Source: Patiriisocius sp047731265
GTDB lineage: Bacteria > Bacteroidota > Bacteroidia > Flavobacteriales > Flavobacteriaceae
DNA length: 64,000 nucleotides
Assembly: GCF_047731265.1 (NCBI RefSeq)
Contig: NZ_CP159835.1
Span: 3,038,001 to 3,102,000, forward strand
Direction: 5' to 3'
Part shown: positions 9,463 to 18,911 of the stretch, in pieces
Position numbering within the stretch: position 1 is the stretch's first letter
Layout of the letters: the number at the start of each line of letters is the position of its first letter
The notes under the pieces: model-generated
What the model was told of the DNA's origin: nothing
Database searches by the model: none
What the model saw: only the letters and a program-made list of their open reading frames with translations
Position numbers and translations under genes: made by a program

Positions 9463-12003
9463 ATGGCTGAAGGCGAAAAATTGATCCCTATCAACATCGA
9501 AGATGAAATGAAATCGGCGTACATAGATTATTCTATGTCTGTAATTGTGTCACGTGCTCTGCCAGATGTGCGGGATGGAATGAAACCCGTTCACCGTCGT
9601 GTCCTTTTCGGAATGCACGAATTAGGAATTAGGGCAACTGGATCACATAAGAAATCTGCCAGAATCGTTGGTGAAGTTCTAGGAAAATATCACCCTCACG
9701 GTGATACCTCTGTTTATGATGCTATGGTGCGTATGGCTCAGGAATGGAGTTTGCGATATTTGTTAGTAGATGGGCAAGGTAATTTTGGATCTGTAGATGG
9801 TGATAGTCCAGCAGCAATGCGTTATACAGAAGCTAGAATGCAACGTATTAGTGAAGATATGCTTGCTGATATTGATAAAGACACGGTAGATCATCAATTA
9901 AATTTTGATGACACCTTAAAAGAGCCAACTGTTCTGCCAACAAGAGTTCCAGGTTTGCTTATTAACGGAGCATCTGGTATTGCCGTGGGTATGGCTACAA
10001 ATATGCCTCCTCATAACCTAACGGAAGTTTGTGAAGGTATTAAGGCATATATAGAAAATCCAGACATTGATATTGATGGATTAATGGAATTTGTAAAAGC
10101 ACCAGATTTTCCAACAGGTGGAACTATTTATGGCTATGAAGGTGTTAAAGACGCTTTCCATACGGGTCGCGGTCGTATTGTTATGCGTGCCAAAGCTAGT
10201 TTTGAGGAAGTACAAGGTCGTGAATGTATTATCGTAACTGAAATTCCATACCAAGTGAATAAGGCAGATATGATTAAAAAGACTGCTGATCTTGTAAACG
10301 ATAAGAAGATTGAAGGGATCTCTAACATTAGAGATGAGAGTGATAGAAATGGAATGCGTATCGTTTATATATTAAAAAGAGACGCGATTCCTAATATTGT
10401 ACTCAATACATTGTATAAATATACATCATTGCAATCAAGTTTTAGTGTAAACAATATTGCACTTGTAAAAGGGCGTCCTCAAATGCTTAATTTAAAGGAT
10501 TTGATACATTATTTTGTTGAACACCGTCACGAAGTTGTTGTGCGTAGAACAGAATACCTTCTCCGAAAAGCAAATGAAAGAGCTCATATATTAGAAGGAC
10601 TTATTATTGCCTCAGATAATATAGATGAAGTAATAAGATTGATAAGAGCATCTGCCAATGCCGATGAGGCTAAAGCGTCTTTAATAAATGCATTTAAACT
10701 GTCTGACATACAAGCAAAGGCTATTGTTGAAATGCGTTTACGCCAATTAACAGGTCTTGAGCAAGATAAATTACGTACTGAATATGACGAGTTGTTAAAA
10801 ACAATTGAAGATTACCAAGACATTCTTGCTAAAAAAGAGCGTAGAATGCTAATTATTCAAGAAGAACTCGAAGAAATCAAAACTAAATACGGTGATGAAA
10901 GACGTTCAGTTATAGAATATGCTGGAGGAGATGTTAGTATTACAGATCTTATTCCTGATGAACAGGTTGTCTTAACCATTTCGCACGCAGGTTATATAAA
11001 ACGGACTTCCTTAACTGAATATAAAACTCAGAATAGAGGAGGAGTTGGACAAAAAGCTTCTGCAACAAGAAATGAAGATTTCCTAGAACATTTATTTGTA
11101 GGTACTAACCACCAATACATGTTATTCTTTACTCAAAAAGGAAAATGTTTCTGGATGCGTGTGTTTGAAATTCCTGAAGGAAGTAAAACATCTAAGGGAA
11201 GAGCGATACAAAATCTTATTAATATTGAGCCAGACGATAAAGTAATGGCCTTTATTTGTACCCAAGATCTAAAAGATGAAGCGTATGTGAACAGTCACAA
11301 TGTGATTATGGCTACTAAAAAAGGCCAGGTTAAAAAGACACCACTCGAGCAATATTCAAGACCTCGTACCAATGGTATTAATGCCATCACTATAAAGGAT
11401 GGAGATGAGCTTTTAGAAGCGAAACTTACTAATGGAAAGAGTCAAGTAATGCTTGCAGTAAAAAGTGGTAAAGCCATTAGGTTTGAAGAAGAGAAAACAA
11501 GACCTATGGGAAGAAATGCTTCCGGTGTTCGTGGAATAAGACTCGCTAATGAACAAGATGAAGTGGTAGGTATGATTGCTATTAATGATGTTGAATCTGA
11601 AATCTTAGTGGTTAGTGAAAAAGGCTACGGAAAACGTTCTAGCATTGAAGATTATAGAATTACAAACCGAGGTGGAAAAGGAGTGAAAACCATAAGTGTT
11701 ACTGAAAAAACAGGAGGACTTGTTGCTATCAAAAATGTAATTGATAGTGATGATTTAATGATTATCAATAAATCTGGAATCGCGATTAGAATGGCTGTAG
11801 ATTCACTTCGTGTAATGGGACGAGCTACTCAAGGTGTGCGTCTTATTAAAGTTAGAGAAAACGATAGTATTGCCGCTGTAGCAAAAGTAATGAAGGATGA
11901 CGAGGATGATTTAGAGCTTGACGAAGATGGAGAAGTTAAGACGGCCGTGGATATTGGAACAAACGAAAATGACACCGCTATTGCAAAAGGTGAAGAAGAA
12001 TAA
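9463..12003 (+). CDS. gyrA: DNA gyrase subunit A
   Basis: The 846-residue protein is the breakage-reunion subunit of DNA gyrase. The catalytic tyrosine lies in AAMRYTEARM near residue 120, and the quinolone-resistance region reads HPHGDTSVYDAMVRMAQ. The C-terminal DNA-wrapping beta-pinwheel (about 500-810) has a GyrA-box-like TQNRGGVGQKA, followed by an acidic tail (DDEDDLELDEDGE). The pinwheel and length support GyrA over ParC. The TPR gene follows 53 nt downstream and may be co-transcribed. Confidence 0.96.
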   Translation: MAEGEKLIPINIEDEMKSAYIDYSMSVIVSRALPDVRDGMKPVHRRVLFGMHELGIRATGSHKKSARIVGEVLGKYHPHGDTSVYDAMVRMAQEWSLRYLLVDGQGNFGSVDGDSPAAMRYTEARMQRISEDMLADIDKDTVDHQLNFDDTLKEPTVLPTRVPGLLINGASGIAVGMATNMPPHNLTEVCEGIKAYIENPDIDIDGLMEFVKAPDFPTGGTIYGYEGVKDAFHTGRGRIVMRAKASFEEVQGRECIIVTEIPYQVNKADMIKKTADLVNDKKIEGISNIRDESDRNGMRIVYILKRDAIPNIVLNTLYKYTSLQSSFSVNNIALVKGRPQMLNLKDLIHYFVEHRHEVVVRRTEYLLRKANERAHILEGLIIASDNIDEVIRLIRASANADEAKASLINAFKLSDIQAKAIVEMRLRQLTGLEQDKLRTEYDELLKTIEDYQDILAKKERRMLIIQEELEEIKTKYGDERRSVIEYAGGDVSITDLIPDEQVVLTISHAGYIKRTSLTEYKTQNRGGVGQKASATRNEDFLEHLFVGTNHQYMLFFTQKGKCFWMRVFEIPEGSKTSKGRAIQNLINIEPDDKVMAFICTQDLKDEAYVNSHNVIMATKKGQVKKTPLEQYSRPRTNGINAITIKDGDELLEAKLTNGKSQVMLAVKSGKAIRFEEEKTRPMGRNASGVRGIRLANEQDEVVGMIAINDVESEILVVSEKGYGKRSSIEDYRITNRGGKGVKTISVTEKTGGLVAIKNVIDSDDLMIINKSGIAIRMAVDSLRVMGRATQGVRLIKVRENDSIAAVAKVMKDDEDDLELDEDGEVKTAVDIGTNENDTAIAKGEEE

Positions 12004-12056
12004 ATAATAACTAACAAAAAATCTTTATTTTTAATCATTAAATAAAATTTCAAACA

Positions 12057-13316
12057 ATGAAAAAACTAGGCACGCTACTTATTGCAATACTGGTCTCGAT
12101 AGTAGCATTTGGACAGAAAAAAGAGCTTAAAAGAGCCGAAAGAGCTTTTATAAAGAAGGATATGCCAGCTGCGTTAGAGTATTTACTGCAGGCAGAAATA
12201 CTTATTGATAATGCAGATCAAGATTTAAAAACGAACTTTTATGTTACAAAAGGAGAGATCGTATTAGCATCGGCGGGTAGGGATTATAAAAAAATGAAAG
12301 AGGCAGCTGAAGCTTATAAAATGGCTCGTGAATTAGATACCGATGGGAACTATGAAAGTTTAATTGACAATGGTGTTAATAACGTTCGTGTTGCATTGGT
12401 AAACAGTGCTGTAGCTGATCAGGGTAAAAACCCTAAGTTAGCTGCAGAAAAACTTTATTTAAGTTATCAAATAAAGAAGGACACATCCGATTTATATTTT
12501 GCAGCTGGAAACGCATTGAACGGAAAAGATTATGATCAAGCGTTAAATTATTATGAAACGTTGATGGAAATTGGATACACCGGAATTCAAAAGGAATATA
12601 TTGCCTTAAGAAAAGAGGATGAAAAGATTATAACATTTGCTAGTAAGGAAGATCGCGATTCTGAAATGATCTCTGGAAAATATTTGAAGCCAGAAGAAAG
12701 AATGTCAAAATCTGCGCGGGGCGAAATGTTAAGAAAATTGGTGCTTATATATTCTGATAAAGGACAAATCGATAAGGCAAGTAGCCTCATCGCTGACGCC
12801 CGTAAAGAAAACCCTGATGATATGTCTTTAGTAAGAGCCGAGGCAAAATTAGCTTTTGAATCAGGGGATATAGAAAAGGCTAACAAAATAATGGAAGAAA
12901 TTTTCGCTTCTGGAACTACAGATCCTCAAGAATATTTTAATGCTGGGGTTATGGTTGCTTCCGTAGGAAAAACTGAAAAAGCAAAGCAATACTATGAAAA
13001 GGCACTAGAACTAAAACCTGATCATGTAGGGGCTTTAGTTAATTTGTCGATTATCATTTTAGCTCCAGAAAAAGATATTGTTGACGAAATGAATAGTTTA
13101 GGGATGTCTAAAGCTGATACTAAAACGTATGACGAATTAACACTCAAACGAAGAAGTATGTATCAAGACGCATTGCCTTATTTAGAAGCAGCAAGCAAAG
13201 CAAAACCAGCTGATATAGGATTGGTTAGGGCTAGAATGAATGCATACAGTCAACTAGAAATGAGTGCTAAAGTAAAAGAAATGAAAACTAAAATTTCAGA
13301 GATGGGAGGCGAGTAA
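12057..13316 (+). CDS. Secreted tetratricopeptide-repeat protein
   Basis: The 419-residue protein has an N-terminal signal peptide (MKKLGTLLIAILVSIVAFGQ) followed by helical TPR-like repeats throughout. Clear examples are NAGVMVASVGKTEKAKQYYE with its continuation KALELKPDHVGALVNLS, and the C-terminal KAKPADIGLVRARMNAYSQL. It is probably a periplasmic scaffold; no catalytic motif is visible. This gene commonly follows gyrA in flavobacteria, but I know of no demonstrated role. A strong terminator follows the stop codon. Confidence 0.85.
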   Translation: MKKLGTLLIAILVSIVAFGQKKELKRAERAFIKKDMPAALEYLLQAEILIDNADQDLKTNFYVTKGEIVLASAGRDYKKMKEAAEAYKMARELDTDGNYESLIDNGVNNVRVALVNSAVADQGKNPKLAAEKLYLSYQIKKDTSDLYFAAGNALNGKDYDQALNYYETLMEIGYTGIQKEYIALRKEDEKIITFASKEDRDSEMISGKYLKPEERMSKSARGEMLRKLVLIYSDKGQIDKASSLIADARKENPDDMSLVRAEAKLAFESGDIEKANKIMEEIFASGTTDPQEYFNAGVMVASVGKTEKAKQYYEKALELKPDHVGALVNLSIIILAPEKDIVDEMNSLGMSKADTKTYDELTLKRRSMYQDALPYLEAASKAKPADIGLVRARMNAYSQLEMSAKVKEMKTKISEMGGE

Positions 13317-13341
13317 TCTTTGCGACTAATTATCAAAAAAA

Positions 13342-13371
13342 ACTCTGAAGGCGACTTCAGGGTTTTTTTTG
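13342..13371. terminator. Rho-independent terminator after the gyrA-TPR unit
   Basis: ACTCTGAAG - GCGA - CTTCAGGGT forms a GC-containing stem followed by a run of T on the plus strand. Convergent genes end on both sides, and the A-run upstream may let it work in both directions. Confidence 0.85.
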
Positions 13372-13398
13372 TTTATAGATTTGTGAAAAGGAGTTGAA

Positions 13399-14148
13399 TT
13401 ATACTATTCTCTTTATTACTCTTAATTTATGTGTATGCGCATTTTTTTCATAATTAAAAATTCCTGTGTGGTCTAATCTATCAATTCTTACTTTACCGTG
13501 GGCGTGAATGATATGATTGTCTTCCATGATAATCCCCACATGAATAATGGATCCTTCATTATTATCAAAAAATGCTAAATCTCCTGGTTCGCTTTCTTCA
13601 ATAAAACTTAATGGCTCTCCTTGAGAAGATTGTTGGCTAGCGTCTCTTAATAATTTGTGACCATTGAGCTTATAAATCATTTGTGTAAAACCGCTGCAAT
13701 CTATACCGAAAGGTGTACGACCACCCCATAAATATGGTGTATTTAAATATAAAAGTGCCGTTTCAATAAAATTGGATTTGTCTTTTTTTAAACTTATTTT
13801 TCGTCCATCAAAAAGATGTTTTAAATAGTCTAGCCCATTTAAGCTGCTTCCCATACAAATGGACAACATTTGATTGTTCTCAAGCGAAACCATATCTACT
13901 AAATCTTCCGAAAGAATTGGATTTTCAGAAGACAATAATTTAAAAACATCTTCTTCTATAAAAGAAAATTGTTTGTTGTCTACCCAGCCTTCATAGCCAT
14001 CAAAAGCAAATCTTATACGGCTCCATTTTTTTCGTTCTTCAATTACTTTAAACGATTCGCCATAGAGCAGCTGTGTTACCATTTCACTGGTGTCAGCAGC
14101 TTCCGCTCTAATGGGTACAATACTAAGGTTGCAAAGGCCAAATTTCAT
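13399..14148 (-). CDS. C40 (NlpC/P60) peptidase with SH3 domain
   Basis: The 249-residue protein has an N-terminal bacterial SH3-like region (about residues 1-65, GESFKVIEERKKWSRIRF) and a C-terminal NlpC/P60 domain. The catalytic Cys is in PFGIDCSGFTQ near residue 151 and the His in GSIIHVGIIM near residue 203. The expected role is cleavage of gamma-D-Glu-diamino acid bonds in peptidoglycan peptides. No signal peptide is visible (MKFGLCNLSIVPIRAEA), so it may act on muropeptides in the cytoplasm, as many flavobacterial homologues appear to. It lies 18 nt downstream of the thiolase gene on the same strand, indicating an operon. Confidence 0.87.
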   Translation of the reverse strand: MKFGLCNLSIVPIRAEAADTSEMVTQLLYGESFKVIEERKKWSRIRFAFDGYEGWVDNKQFSFIEEDVFKLLSSENPILSEDLVDMVSLENNQMLSICMGSSLNGLDYLKHLFDGRKISLKKDKSNFIETALLYLNTPYLWGGRTPFGIDCSGFTQMIYKLNGHKLLRDASQQSSQGEPLSFIEESEPGDLAFFDNNEGSIIHVGIIMEDNHIIHAHGKVRIDRLDHTGIFNYEKNAHTHKLRVIKRIV

Positions 14149-14166
14149 TTTGAGACGAGACGAGTA

Positions 14167-15345
14167 TTAGCTGCGTTCTATAACCATAGCACTTGCACCA
14201 CCGCCACCATTACAAATAGCAGCAGCACCTAGCTTGGCATCATTTTGTTTTAAAACATTTAGCAATGTTATTAAAATTCTAACACCACTGCATCCTAAGG
14301 GATGGCCTAAGGATACCGCACCACCATTTACATTCACCGTACTGTCATTGAGCCCTAATAATTTCATGTTAGCAAGACCAACTACGGAGAACGCTTCGTT
14401 AAATTCAAAATAATCAATTTCATTTTGTGATACACCAGCTTTTGCTAAAGCTTTTGGTAAAGCTTTAGAAGGGGCGGTTGTAAACCATTCTGGCTCATGT
14501 GCAGCGTCTGCATATCCCTTAATACTAGCTAAAATTGGCAAACCAAGTTCCTTAGCTTTTTCTTCACTCATTAAAACCATAGCGGCAGCACCATCATTAA
14601 TGGTAGAAGCATTTGCAGCAGTAACAGTACCGTCTTTAGTAAAAGCAGGACGTAAAGATGGAATTTTTTCCATTCTTACGCTTTTATATTCTTCATCTTC
14701 AGAAACTATGACTGCCTCTCCACGTCTTTGAGGGACTTCTACCGGTATTACTTCTTCAGCAAATTTACCTTCACTCCAAGCTTTTGCAGAACGTTCGTAG
14801 GATTGTATAGCAAATGCGTCTTGATCTTCTCTTGAAAAGTTATATTCAGTAGCACACATATCTGCACAAACACCCATTGCATTTTTATCGTAAGCATCCA
14901 CAAGGCCATCTATTTGCATTCCGTCAATTAACGTTGTTGGACCAAATTTAGTTCCTTTACGCATATGAACATAATGAGGAATATTACTCATACTTTCCAT
15001 TCCTCCAGCAACTATAACTTCGGCATCGCCTAAAGCTATTGATTGTGCTGCTTGCATAACGGCTTTCATTCCAGAAGCACACACTTTATTTATAGTCGTA
15101 CAAGGTACTATATTTGGAATCCCTGCACCAATTGACGCTTGTCTAGCAGGTGCTTGTCCCACCCCTGCTTGAACAACATTACCCATAATAACTTCTTCCA
15201 CCTTTGAAGGATCGAGGTTAATTCTGGCTAAAGCTCCTTTTATTGCAGCACTACCCAATTGTGTTGCTGTTAGTGATGATAAAGCTCCCATAAAACTACC
15301 AATAGGGGTACGAACTGCTGAAACGATTACGACCTTTTTACTCAT
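14167..15345 (-). CDS. Acetyl-CoA C-acyltransferase (thiolase)
   Basis: The 392-residue protein carries all thiolase signatures: active Cys in INKVCASGMKA near residue 88, NEAFSVV with the structural Asn-Glu, and GHPLGCSGVRI with catalytic His and Cys near the C-terminus. Length and motifs fit thiolase II-type acetoacetyl-CoA thiolases or degradative acyltransferases; sequence alone does not separate biosynthetic from beta-oxidation use. No hydratase or dehydrogenase partner is adjacent. It is the first gene of a two-gene unit with the NlpC/P60 protein. Confidence 0.93.
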   Translation of the reverse strand: MSKKVVIVSAVRTPIGSFMGALSSLTATQLGSAAIKGALARINLDPSKVEEVIMGNVVQAGVGQAPARQASIGAGIPNIVPCTTINKVCASGMKAVMQAAQSIALGDAEVIVAGGMESMSNIPHYVHMRKGTKFGPTTLIDGMQIDGLVDAYDKNAMGVCADMCATEYNFSREDQDAFAIQSYERSAKAWSEGKFAEEVIPVEVPQRRGEAVIVSEDEEYKSVRMEKIPSLRPAFTKDGTVTAANASTINDGAAAMVLMSEEKAKELGLPILASIKGYADAAHEPEWFTTAPSKALPKALAKAGVSQNEIDYFEFNEAFSVVGLANMKLLGLNDSTVNVNGGAVSLGHPLGCSGVRILITLLNVLKQNDAKLGAAAICNGGGGASAMVIERS

Positions 15346-15620
15346 AATATATGTATCTACTAGTGTTTAAAACTATTAAAGCAATAAAATAAGATGCAGT
15401 AAATACAATCTTATCTTAAGTGTGTTTTAATTTTGCGAAAATACATATTTATAAGTAAAATATCAATCATAATAAAGATTGGTTTTGGGATAAATCCTTT
15501 TGAATGCATACCTTTGGATGGAAACCATTTTTTATGAAATGCCTATTAATAATTAGCAAAACAAATACAGATGTATAAATTGGACATTCCATTCTTTTGT
15601 TTATCAAATCTTTTATATTA

Positions 15621-17663
15621 ATGAAAAAGCTTCTAGGTTCAATATTCAGAAATCAATCTATTATTTATAAGGTTTTCCTATTTCTTGTAAGTACTTTTCT
15701 AATAATTTATCTTTTTCCAAAGGGAGGACAATTCAAATATAATTTTCAGAAAGGAAAACCTTGGCAGTATGAAAATTTATATGCTCCATTTAGCTTCACT
15801 ATAAAAAAAGACGCCGAGGCTCTTGATGAAGAAAAACAAGAAGCCAGAAATAATGCCATTCCTTATTTTGATCTTGATGTCAATGTTCTTGGTAAAGTAA
15901 AAAATGACTTTTCTAGACTTCTGACAGAAACCTATGTTGATTCTCTTTATAAAGTTACGTTGCGAGACATTAAAAAATCTGGTAATGATATTCTTAATGA
16001 TTTATATAAAAACGGAATTACGGATCAAATTTATCCCTATGATTCAGAGAAAATAGTATATCTAAAGAATGGAAATGAGATTGAAGAGCTTTCTTTTAAA
16101 CAAATGATGAAGAAGGAAGATCTAAGGTTTTCTTCCTTAATAGGCAATGAAGATAGCGAAAGTAGAAGTTCCGTTTTATTGGAGAAAATATTGCAGCGGG
16201 TTATTAAAGCGAATGTTGCTTTTAATTCGATTCTTACCGAAAATGAACTAACGATAATAATTGAATCTATAAACCCCAATCGAGGTATTATTGAAAAAGG
16301 AGGTAGGATAATTGCAAAAGGAGAGGTAGTAGAAGGGGATACTTATCAAATACTCAATTCTCTGAAAGCCGAGTACAAATCTCAAGTCTGGTCTAAGAGT
16401 AATTATTTATGGTTACTAGTTGGCTACAGCTTATTAGTAATGCTTGTTTTATTAATGCTTTTCTTGTTTTTAAAAAAATATAGACCCGCAATTTATGGTA
16501 ACAGTACAAAAATAACTTTCATCTTTTTTAATATTTTGTTAATGGTTTTACTTACAACAATTGTAGTAAAACTTGATGCAAATTATGTGTATGTTGTTCC
16601 CCTTTGTTTATTACCATTAATCTTAAAGGCCTTCTTTGACCCTCGTTTAGGATTGTTTGTGCACGTGCTCACCATACTATTATTGGGTTTTATAGTGCCT
16701 AACAGTTTTGAATACATGTTCTTACAAATTATTGCTGGTATTGTTACTATTTTGACTGTGTCAGAATTATACAAAAGAGCCAACCTTTTTGTTTCGGTAG
16801 GTCAAATAACGCTTATTTACATTATTGGATATTTCGCGTTTGTTTTGATTCATGAAGGAAACATAAGGGAAATTCAATTAAATACCTTTGGTTATTTTGT
16901 TCTAAGTGGGTTAGCAACACTTTTTGCGCATCCTCTAATTTATCTTTATGAAAAGATTTTCGGACTCGTTTCTGACGTTTCTTTATTAGAATTGAGTGAT
17001 ACAAATTCAAAGTTATTAAAAGAACTATCAGACAAAGCTCCTGGTACATTTCATCATTCTCTAAACGTGGCTAACCTTGCCGAAGCTGCAGCGAATGAGA
17101 TAGGAGCTAATGCGATGTTAGTAAGGGTAGGGGCTTTATACCACGATATAGGCAAAATGACAAACCCCACTTTTTTTACTGAAAACCAAGTAAATAATGT
17201 GAATGCTCATACCGAGATGGATCCAAAAGAAAGTGCAACCATTATTATAGACCACGTTATAAACGGAATCGAGATAGCTAGAAAAAATAACCTACCAGAC
17301 CGCATTATTGATTTTATAAGAACACATCATGGAACTAGCTTGGTGTATTATTTTTATAAAACCGAATTAGACACACAGGGAGAAGCTAATGAAGAAGATT
17401 TTAGGTACCCAGGTCCTATGCCTTTTTCTAAAGAAACGGCAATACTAATGATGAGTGATAGTGTTGAGGCAGCAAGTAAAAGTTTAAAAGAACCTACATC
17501 CTCAAAAATTGATGTCTTTGTAGAAAAAATTATAAATGGTCAAATGGACCAAGGACAGTTTTTAAATGCCGACATTACTTTTAATGATATACAAGTAATT
17601 AAGAAGGTTTTAAAGAAAAAGCTCAATAATATCTATCATTTGCGAGTTGAGTACCCTGAATAA
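15621..17663 (+). CDS. 7TM-HD (PgpH-type) membrane phosphodiesterase
   Basis: From ATG 15621 the protein has 680 residues. It has an N-terminal membrane anchor (about residues 20-40), a large extracytoplasmic 7TMR-HDED-type region (about 45-255), a cluster of membrane segments (about 260-430) and a cytoplasmic HD domain. The HD domain has HHSLNVANLAEAAA and GALYHDIGKM near residue 500. This is the architecture of PgpH-type c-di-AMP phosphodiesterases; the nucleotide substrate is inferred from family. An upstream in-frame TTG at 15597 is possible, but ATG 15621 begins the expected MKKLLG start. It is divergent from the thiolase gene across about 275 nt. Confidence 0.88.
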   Translation: MKKLLGSIFRNQSIIYKVFLFLVSTFLIIYLFPKGGQFKYNFQKGKPWQYENLYAPFSFTIKKDAEALDEEKQEARNNAIPYFDLDVNVLGKVKNDFSRLLTETYVDSLYKVTLRDIKKSGNDILNDLYKNGITDQIYPYDSEKIVYLKNGNEIEELSFKQMMKKEDLRFSSLIGNEDSESRSSVLLEKILQRVIKANVAFNSILTENELTIIIESINPNRGIIEKGGRIIAKGEVVEGDTYQILNSLKAEYKSQVWSKSNYLWLLVGYSLLVMLVLLMLFLFLKKYRPAIYGNSTKITFIFFNILLMVLLTTIVVKLDANYVYVVPLCLLPLILKAFFDPRLGLFVHVLTILLLGFIVPNSFEYMFLQIIAGIVTILTVSELYKRANLFVSVGQITLIYIIGYFAFVLIHEGNIREIQLNTFGYFVLSGLATLFAHPLIYLYEKIFGLVSDVSLLELSDTNSKLLKELSDKAPGTFHHSLNVANLAEAAANEIGANAMLVRVGALYHDIGKMTNPTFFTENQVNNVNAHTEMDPKESATIIIDHVINGIEIARKNNLPDRIIDFIRTHHGTSLVYYFYKTELDTQGEANEEDFRYPGPMPFSKETAILMMSDSVEAASKSLKEPTSSKIDVFVEKIINGQMDQGQFLNADITFNDIQVIKKVLKKKLNNIYHLRVEYPE

Positions 17664-17761
17664 AATCTATTATTTATTTTTTGAATACTTGCGCTTCAGT
17701 ACTTTAAATACGGGTCTTAAAAAAAAATAAAATATTAATAAATTCTCTTTTAATTTTGTTG

Positions 17762-17789
17762 TTTGTAAGACTAAATAACTTTACATTTG
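17762..17789 (+). promoter_or_regulatory. Probable promoter of the tRNA cluster
   Basis: TTTG at 17762-17765 precedes TACATTTG at 17782-17789, an exact match to the TAnnTTTG -7 element. It lies 38 nt upstream of tRNA-Ser. The spacing (16 nt) is shorter than ideal. Confidence 0.45.
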
Positions 17790-17827
17790 CAATCGCAATT
17801 TAAATGTCATTTTTGCATTTATTGAGA

Positions 17828-17916
17828 GGAGAGGTGCCTGAGTGGCCGAAAGGAACGGTTTGCTAAATCGTCGTACTCCAACAGGGGTACCCAGGGTTCG
17901 AATCCCTGTCTCTCCG
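17828..17916 (+). tRNA. tRNA-Ser (GCT)
   Basis: The 89-nt sequence folds as a class II tRNA. GGAGAGG pairs with TCTCTCC, the anticodon loop is TTGCTAA (anticodon GCT), a long variable arm (TACTCCAACAGGGGTA) is present, and the T-loop is GGTTCGAATCC. The CCA end is not encoded. Confidence 0.95.
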
Positions 17917-17971
17917 CAAAATCAGACGGAGGTCTGATTACTTTGAAATATAACAGTTAAAAAATAAGTCA

Positions 17972-18046
17972 CGGGGTGTAGCGTAGCCCGGTTATCGCGC
18001 CACGTTTGGGACGTGGAGGCCGCAGGTTCGAATCCTGCCACCCCGA
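17972..18046 (+). tRNA. tRNA-Pro (TGG)
   Basis: The acceptor stem CGGGGTG pairs with CACCCCG, and CCACG-TTTGGGA-CGTGG gives anticodon TGG. The T-arm GCAGGTTCGAATCCTGC is intact. CCA is not encoded. Confidence 0.95.
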
Positions 18047-18060
18047 CTTTTTTATTGCTA

Positions 18061-18134
18061 GGGCTCTTAGCTCAGCTGGATAGAGCACCTCCCTTCTAAG
18101 GAGGCGGTCGAAGGTTCGAATCCTTCAGGGCTCA
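18061..18134 (+). tRNA. tRNA-Arg (TCT)
   Basis: The acceptor GGGCTCT pairs with AGGGCTC, and CCTCC-CTTCTAA-GGAGG gives anticodon TCT. The T-arm GAAGGTTCGAATCCTTC is intact. It is last of the three-tRNA cluster and a terminator follows. Confidence 0.95.
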
Positions 18135-18140
18135 CATTCA

Positions 18141-18164
18141 AATCCTCCTCGCGAGGATTTTTTT
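18141..18164 (+). terminator. Terminator of the tRNA cluster
   Basis: AATCCTC - CTCGC - GAGGATT followed by a T run lies directly after tRNA-Arg. Confidence 0.8.
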
Positions 18165-18281
18165 GTTTTAATAATTATCTTATCTACAAGTATATTCTTA
18201 TTTATTCCCTTTTGACAATTACTATATAGGTCATACTAGAAGCAAAGGCCTAAATGCTTTAAAATTTTATTCCGGTTTATC

Positions 18282-18307
18282 AAAAAAAATCCTCACAAGG
18301 AGGATTT
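18282..18307 (-). terminator. Terminator for the minus-strand secreted-protein gene
   Basis: AAATCCTC - 5 nt - GAGGATTT followed on the minus strand by eight T. It lies 27 nt past the stop of the gene at 18334-18909. The stem core matches that of the tRNA terminator 140 nt away. Confidence 0.75.
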
Positions 18308-18333
18308 AGACGTTTAAGGCTGATTTTGATTTT

Positions 18334-18909
18334 CTATTCAATACAAGAAATATTTTCTATAAAATATCTTCTAGGATAAATGGGCTCCTTTAATTGGTCA
18401 TTTGAAATTACAGACTGAAAATTAATATCAAAGTTTGTATTCATAGTAGAAACCCGCATAGTCTCTATAGGTGATCCAGAAAGTCTTTTGAGGGACTGCT
18501 CATCTAAGTAAAACGATGCTTCGCTCATACTATTACTCAAGGACTCCTCGTTTTCGGTTTGCCGTCCGCAGGTCTCTATTCCTAAATAAGGAGCAGCAAC
18601 AAACTCACCACTTTCGAGTTTAAAAGAAAGTCTACTTTTATTATTATAACAAACAAGTGGCGGCATTTTCATGCTATTTAAAGATAAATGGAGAACTACA
18701 GATTTCACTTTGTCTTCTTTCATCAAGGAGAAGTAAATAAAAACTGTTTGATTCTCTCCAACCATAAACTCTGCTAAGGACTGGTGCGTTAATTTAAATT
18801 GTTCTTCTTCGGTGTCAATATTAATTTTATAATCGCATTTATCTTGTTCCTCTTGAGCAAAACTAATGGTTGTAATAAAAGCGATAAGTAGTAAATAAAG
18901 AAATTTCAT
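18334..18909 (-). CDS. Secreted hypothetical protein
   Basis: The 191-residue protein starts with a signal peptide (MKFLYLLLIAFITTISFAQ). The mature part is beta-rich and contains four cysteines (DKCDYKIN, PLVCYNNKS, ETCGRQTEN and the penultimate ENISCIE) that could form disulfides. No family is recognised. It sits 2 nt downstream of the methyltransferase gene on the same strand and is probably its operon partner. A terminator follows. Confidence 0.75.
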   Translation of the reverse strand: MKFLYLLLIAFITTISFAQEEQDKCDYKINIDTEEEQFKLTHQSLAEFMVGENQTVFIYFSLMKEDKVKSVVLHLSLNSMKMPPLVCYNNKSRLSFKLESGEFVAAPYLGIETCGRQTENEESLSNSMSEASFYLDEQSLKRLSGSPIETMRVSTMNTNFDINFQSVISNDQLKEPIYPRRYFIENISCIE

Positions 18910-18911
18910 TT